Shown piece after piece: positions 60,301-64,000 of a DNA stretch of 64,000 nucleotides. Source of the DNA: Lyophyllum atratum. Taxonomy: Eukaryota > Basidiomycota > Agaricomycetes > Agaricales > Lyophyllaceae. The first letter of the stretch is position 1; every line of letters starts with the position of its first letter. Location of the stretch: the NCBI GenBank assembly GCA_014905825.1, contig JACGCN010000041.1, positions 248,001 to 312,000 of the forward strand, read 5' to 3'. The notes beneath the pieces are model-generated. The model made no database searches. It was not told the origin of the DNA and was given only the letters and a program-made list of their open reading frames with translations. The position numbers and the translations under genes were made by a program.

Positions 60301-60870
60301 TGCGTAGGGTGTTTTTTCTTACTTTGAAAACGGCTGAGTTACCGAGTACGCAGCATGCTCTCTCGTCTCGCATCTTGCAATATGGCCCTTATGGCCCTAT
60401 CTTCAACCCCAGACCAACCATTTGCTCGCGTCTAGCAGCGTCGGGACAGCTCTCAAGCCCAGCAACCATCTTGCCGCCCTCCTCCAATTTCCTTTTGACC
60501 ACCATGTTTAGCAATGTGAGTACCCGGCGGCGGCGCTTGATTTGATGTTTCCTGTCTGCCACCCTCTAAGCGTATCATCTTCCGGCACACGCCCGCCGAG
60601 CACAATGGATTTCCTCGACAAAGTTCGTGCCTTCGAACGAGTGGAAAGGCGTGGGTGTACGCAATCTACGTGGATATCACCTCTCGACGTTAAAGTGTCG
60701 AGCTAGTCATCAGGATGGCAGATCATTACGACAATCATCCACCGGAGGATGAGACGGCAGATGAACAGGGGAAAGCACGGTCTCAGGCGCACTCGTCGTG
60801 ACCGCGGGACGCCGTCACCACGGGTCGGAGTTTCGGGACCCGGATGGGTCACGTGAGCACCCCGGTCACC

Positions 60871-60887
60871 GTGAAAGTCCCGACATT
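60871..60887 (+). repeat. Left part of target unit 1 (ends in ATT duplication)
   Basis: GTGAAAGTCCCGACATT, identical to 61657-61673. It is cut here by the TIR element inserted after ATT. Confidence 0.75.
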
Positions 60888-61579
60888 AGCCCCGTTCAAA
60901 GTTGAGCCACGACTTTCGTGGTCGCGGTCGCGGCTCGTCACATGATGTCATTTTCGCAGTCCGCTTCTAACACCGGGGCAGGCGTTACAACGCGTCGCGA
61001 CGACGATCACCAGCGACGCGCATTCCTTCGCGCGAGTCAGCGAGCGCTGCGTCACATCTCCGAATCACAAAAAAGTCCGTTCTTCACTCTAGGCCTCGGA
61101 TTAGTTTATTTAATATCATTTTGAAGTTTAAACACATGTTTCAACCTACCAGTGTTGGTCATTATCTGAAATATTCAAGGCTACCCATCAAGGTCCATTT
61201 TAATATGCTTCTGTAACTTATAAGCACATCTCTGTTTCATGGATATATTTGTGCTGCCCTCATGCCTTGATTTGTCGAGTAGTATTCCTGACTGACTTTT
61301 GCTTACTTTTACAATGCTTTTACATGTTAATTAACTAGGAAAAAAATACCAGGCACTCCAGATACAAAATCTCGTAAAAATCAAAAGCTTTTAGCATGCT
61401 GCAGACTCAGCAAGGCGTAATTGACGCAGATTTTCACCAGGCACCATTGCGCGTCGAGACCATGGGTGGTAAGGTCACAGAGGGTCACACGGACGACTCC
61501 GGCGGACTCTCAAAATTATCGTCAGGTGACGAGCCACGACCGCAACCACGAAAGTCGCGGCTCAACTTTGAACGGGGCT
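60888..61579. mobile_element. Non-autonomous TIR element, 692 bp, ATT target duplication
   Basis: Ends are inverted repeats starting AGCCCCGTTCAAAGTTGAGCC and matching for about 50 bp with few changes (through ACGACTTTCGTGG and CGGCTCGTCAC). ATT flanks both sides (60885-60887 and 61580-61582). The unoccupied site GACATTGG is preserved at 61668-61675. The interior is AT-rich in the middle with no coding capacity. A 3-bp duplication is compatible with PIF/Harbinger-type or related DDE transposons, but the superfamily is not certain. Confidence 0.78.
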
Positions 61580-61746
61580 ATTGGAAATTCCGCGCCAGGC
61601 CTCCGGCCGTCCGGCCGTCCGCGTCAGTCCGCGCCTTCATTCTCAGCCAAGACTTTGTGAAAGTCCCGACATTGGAAATTCCGCGCCAGGCCTCCGGCCG
61701 TCCGGCCGTCCGCGTCAGTCCGCGCCTTCATTCTCAGCCAAGACTT
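61580..61746 (+). repeat. Tandem duplication of about 90 bp beside the TIR element
   Basis: 61582-61655 and 61672-61745 are the same sequence (TTGGAAATTCCGCGCC through TCAGCCAAGACT). The full unit 2 (61657-61746) also contains the uninterrupted target GTGAAAGTCCCGACATTGG, so unit 1 was split by the transposon. Each copy has the internal repeat CCGGCCGTCCGGCCGTCCG. Confidence 0.82.
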
Positions 61747-61877
61747 CAACTCCGACGTTATTTTCAGATCCACCAAAGCTCAACAACTTCACGGTCGTCC
61801 GTTGTACCTCCCCGAAAGACACTTCCACAGCACATTTCTGGTGGGACACAAGTGTCGAAGCTTCAGAACAGAAGGTT

Positions 61878-62105
61878 TGTGGGACTATTATTGAGACAGA
61901 ATTTCTTTAGAAATCAATATCTCTTGTAGTACTGATTAGATAGAATACTAGCCTTCCTTTACAGGAAGGTAGGGATACGAGTACAAGAAGAGAATAACTA
62001 CCGTGCTACTCGGATGTCTGCTTATATAGCAATCCCTCCGATCTATTTACTGTATATGGTAAATATTAAATCTCCGCTTATGGGCTGTCGGCTTGCATCC
62101 CAACA
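61878..62105 (-). repeat. Probable 3' LTR of the copia element
   Basis: Begins TGTTGGGATGC directly after the polypurine tract and could end at TCCCACA (about 228 bp, TG...CA, imperfect terminal inversion TGTTGGGA/TCCCACA). The distal boundary is inferred, because the 5' LTR is not in the window. Confidence 0.6.
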
Positions 62106-62112
62106 CTCCCCC

Positions 62113-63972
62113 TCAAGTCGAGGAGCCAGAAATTCCTAGTTCAGCAACATGCCGAACATATTTGGGTCTCGGTAGAGCTTTTGTGAATATATCTGCAGTT
62201 TGTTGAGGATCTCGGCATTCTTTTATGCAGACCGAATTTTCCTTCACTCGTTCCCGTACCCAATGCCACCTTATGTCTATATGTTTTGCTCTTCTGTGAT
62301 GTTGAGGATTTTTGGCCATTGCAATAGAACCATTATTGTCCCCGAGGATAAGAGTCGGTTCCGTTTGCTCGAAACCTAGTTCCTCATATAAGGCACGTAG
62401 CCACATGGCTTCTCTCGAAGATTCTGATAGAGCCACATATTCGGCCTCGGTGGATGAAAGCGCAATCGTCGCTTGCTTTTTTGATGCCCAAGTGATTGCT
62501 CCTCCATAAGACAAGAACGTATATCCGGAAATAGATTTGTTATCATCGGCATTAGCAAAACCAGCATCCGAGTACCCAAAGGTCAAATTCTTCCTTTGGA
62601 ATTCGTGAGCTGTTGCTCTGTAAGTTATGCCATGAGTTTTGGTACCGGCTAGGTACCTTAGCAGTCTTTTAGCTGCTGTATAATGTGCCATGCTCGGGTT
62701 GGCTGTATATGCACCCAATCTATTTACGGCGTAGGCTATATCGGGCCTTGTAGCGGTCGCGAGATATTGGAGAGATCCGACCAATGATGCGTACGCGTTG
62801 CTTCTGCTTCCGTTAGATCCCTCTGGATTCGGCTCGAGCTTGATGTTTGGATCGAGAGGCGTGGATACCGGATTGCAATTATCCATCCCTTCTTTGCGTA
62901 GAATAGATTCAATGTACTTTTCTTGTGAAACAGTGATAGAATCTCGGGTTTGAGATATTTCTATACCAACTATTTTTGTTGGTTCGCCGAGATCTGTAAG
63001 CTTGAATGTGGGATTTAATTCCTGTTTCAACTTGGTCATGCGCTCATCAGAGGTTGTGAACAGCAGTAAGTCGTCGACCCATACTGTGACAATTTCGAGG
63101 TCGTCGCCACTCCCCCTGATGTATATACACGAGTCACTCCAAAGCGCTTCGAACCCTTTCGTTCTCATGCGTCGGTCAAGCTCTCGATTCCATTCTCGGC
63201 CCGACTGCTTCAAGCCGTATAAGGTCTTGATTAATCGGCAGACTCTATTCGTGCCGTCACCAAACCCATCAGGCTGGCGCATAATGACCCGTTCCTTGAG
63301 TATCCCATTTAGGTAAGCCCCCTTTACGTCCATTTGTTGAATTCGTAGCTTCTTAGAAGGGACGAGTGCTAATATGGCGCGTATGGTTTCTAGGCGTACC
63401 ACTGGGGAGAAAGTGTCGTTATAGTCTTGGCCGGGCCTTTGCGCACACCCTTTCGCTACTAGCCTCGCCTTATATTTGACGAGCTCCCCCTGTTTGTTGT
63501 ATTTCTTGGTGAGTACCCACTTGTTGGCTATCGGAACCGCATCAGCAGGTTGATCAACGAGTTCCCAGGTATCCATATCTTTTAACTGATCCAATTCAGC
63601 TTTAATGGCCTTTTCCCAATGTATCCATTCAGGGGACCGTCTAGCTTCTTGGATCGTTTTCGGCTCGTCATTTATGAGTGGGGATTCAGTGGCGATTTGG
63701 TACACTATATCCGACGACGTGAGTACGGCTTCATTTGCATCATCGGGAAAAGACTTCTGTAACCGTTTGTAGTCGATTTTACTACGCGGTCTCATTTTCC
63801 TAGGTGTGTCTTCCACCTCCCTAGGTTCATCTGTTACTAATCTTTTCCGTTTCATCCGACTAGGCTCGCTTTTGTCTTCATTAACGTTCGGCATCTGCGG
63901 CCTGTCTTCACTCGACTTATTTGTGCTCGATTGCGGCACGCTCCATCCGACTAGGCTCGCTTTTGTCTTCAT
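62113..63972 (-). CDS. Copia-type pol: reverse transcriptase-RNase H (partial)
   Basis: Open for 619 codons to a natural stop. A basic linker is followed by the copia RT: HWEKAIKAELDQLKDMDTWELV, KWVLTKKYNKQGELVKYKARL, QMDVKGAYLNG (catalytic Asp), TLYGLKQSGREWN and VTVWVDDLLLF (catalytic DD). Then come YLATATRPDIAYAVNRL and RNase H motifs SDAGFANADDNKSISGY, ALSSTEAEYVALSES and LILGDNNGSIAMAKNP...HIDIRWHWVRE, with QTADIFTKAL near the end. Integrase and gag would lie beyond the window. The first codons read the duplicated 57-bp segment in a shifted frame; the native frame there hits a TAA at 63917-63919, so this copy's pol is probably interrupted. Confidence 0.9.
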   Translation of the reverse strand: MKTKASLVGWSVPQSSTNKSSEDRPQMPNVNEDKSEPSRMKRKRLVTDEPREVEDTPRKMRPRSKIDYKRLQKSFPDDANEAVLTSSDIVYQIATESPLINDEPKTIQEARRSPEWIHWEKAIKAELDQLKDMDTWELVDQPADAVPIANKWVLTKKYNKQGELVKYKARLVAKGCAQRPGQDYNDTFSPVVRLETIRAILALVPSKKLRIQQMDVKGAYLNGILKERVIMRQPDGFGDGTNRVCRLIKTLYGLKQSGREWNRELDRRMRTKGFEALWSDSCIYIRGSGDDLEIVTVWVDDLLLFTTSDERMTKLKQELNPTFKLTDLGEPTKIVGIEISQTRDSITVSQEKYIESILRKEGMDNCNPVSTPLDPNIKLEPNPEGSNGSRSNAYASLVGSLQYLATATRPDIAYAVNRLGAYTANPSMAHYTAAKRLLRYLAGTKTHGITYRATAHEFQRKNLTFGYSDAGFANADDNKSISGYTFLSYGGAITWASKKQATIALSSTEAEYVALSESSREAMWLRALYEELGFEQTEPTLILGDNNGSIAMAKNPQHHRRAKHIDIRWHWVRERVKENSVCIKECRDPQQTADIFTKALPRPKYVRHVAELGISGSST

Positions 63973-64000
63973 TAACGTTCGGCATCTGCGGCCTGTCTTC
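63853..64000. repeat. 57-bp tandem duplication, period 91 bp, in copia pol
   Basis: 63853-63909 is repeated exactly at 63944-64000 (to the last base of the window). Period 91 is not a multiple of three, so the two copies are read in different frames. Confidence 0.88.

Larger units (their letters stand above)
61878..64000 (-). mobile_element. Ty1/copia LTR retrotransposon, 3' part (runs off window)
   Basis: Minus-strand order is pol (RT, RNase H), stop, polypurine tract (GAGGGGGAG at 62106-62114) and 3' LTR. The 5' half lies outside the window. The pol reading frame carries a 91-bp tandem duplication near the window edge that shifts the frame. Confidence 0.85.

Noticed and set aside
61396..61929. 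177-codon plus-strand ORF over the TIR element and LTR
   Set aside because: It crosses the element end, a tandem duplication and the LTR border, so it is a chance frame through unrelated pieces.

Overview
The window is nuclear DNA from a filamentous basidiomycete, most likely an agaricomycete (mushroom or wood-decay fungus). Genes are dense and on both strands. They carry many introns of about 50-60 nt with short branch-point/AG ends, and the proteins are typical of that group: a GH79 glycosidase, a rhodopsin-like integral membrane protein, a Q-rich Swi1 and a homeodomain regulator. Exon structures were built by hand from frame continuity and splice sites. Most were checked by codon-phase arithmetic, but none by transcript data.

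Layout. 1-1926 holds a homeodomain transcription factor cut by the left edge (minus), followed by a gene-poor stretch with a degenerate repeat array (about 4.1-5.15 kb). From 5.5 to 13.1 kb are U1-70K (minus), divergent COX10 (plus), a ZNF830-like splicing zinc-finger protein (minus) and a nine-exon GH79 enzyme (minus). From 16.2 to 25.0 kb lies a minus-strand Ngaro/DIRS-type tyrosine-recombinase retrotransposon. It has split direct repeats A1-ORFs-B1-A2-B2 and is broken by a roughly 3.3-kb insert that itself contains a Harbinger/Tourist-like MITE. From 25.9 to 31.6 kb are a secreted alpha/beta hydrolase and a rhodopsin-domain membrane protein, separated by 3.3 kb without a recognisable gene. 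From 32 to 46.5 kb are a conserved unknown protein, the CCDC130/Saf4 splicing factor, the SWI/SNF subunit Swi1 (ARID), a TMEM41/VTT membrane protein and an inositol-polyphosphate 5-phosphatase. From 46.8 to 59.6 kb are an intron-containing tRNA-Phe, nicotinate phosphoribosyltransferase, exosome Rrp41, tRNA m7G methyltransferase Trm8, mitochondrial citrate synthase, COG3 and ribosomal protein uL16/RPL10. The last 4.4 kb is decayed or mobile DNA: a kinesin motor fragment, a TIR element with an adjacent unoccupied copy of its target site, and a Ty1/copia element that runs off the right edge.

Functionally the window is mostly housekeeping. RNA processing is well represented (U1-70K, ZNF830, CCDC130, Rrp41, Trm8, tRNA-Phe, uL16), as are mitochondrial metabolism (COX10, citrate synthase), NAD salvage and Golgi trafficking. 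I see no gene cluster that looks like a new dedicated system. The most informative unusual signals are the complete split-repeat architecture of the Ngaro element, the three-level nesting inside it, the TIR element with its matching empty site, and four inferred GC-AG introns within about 10 kb.
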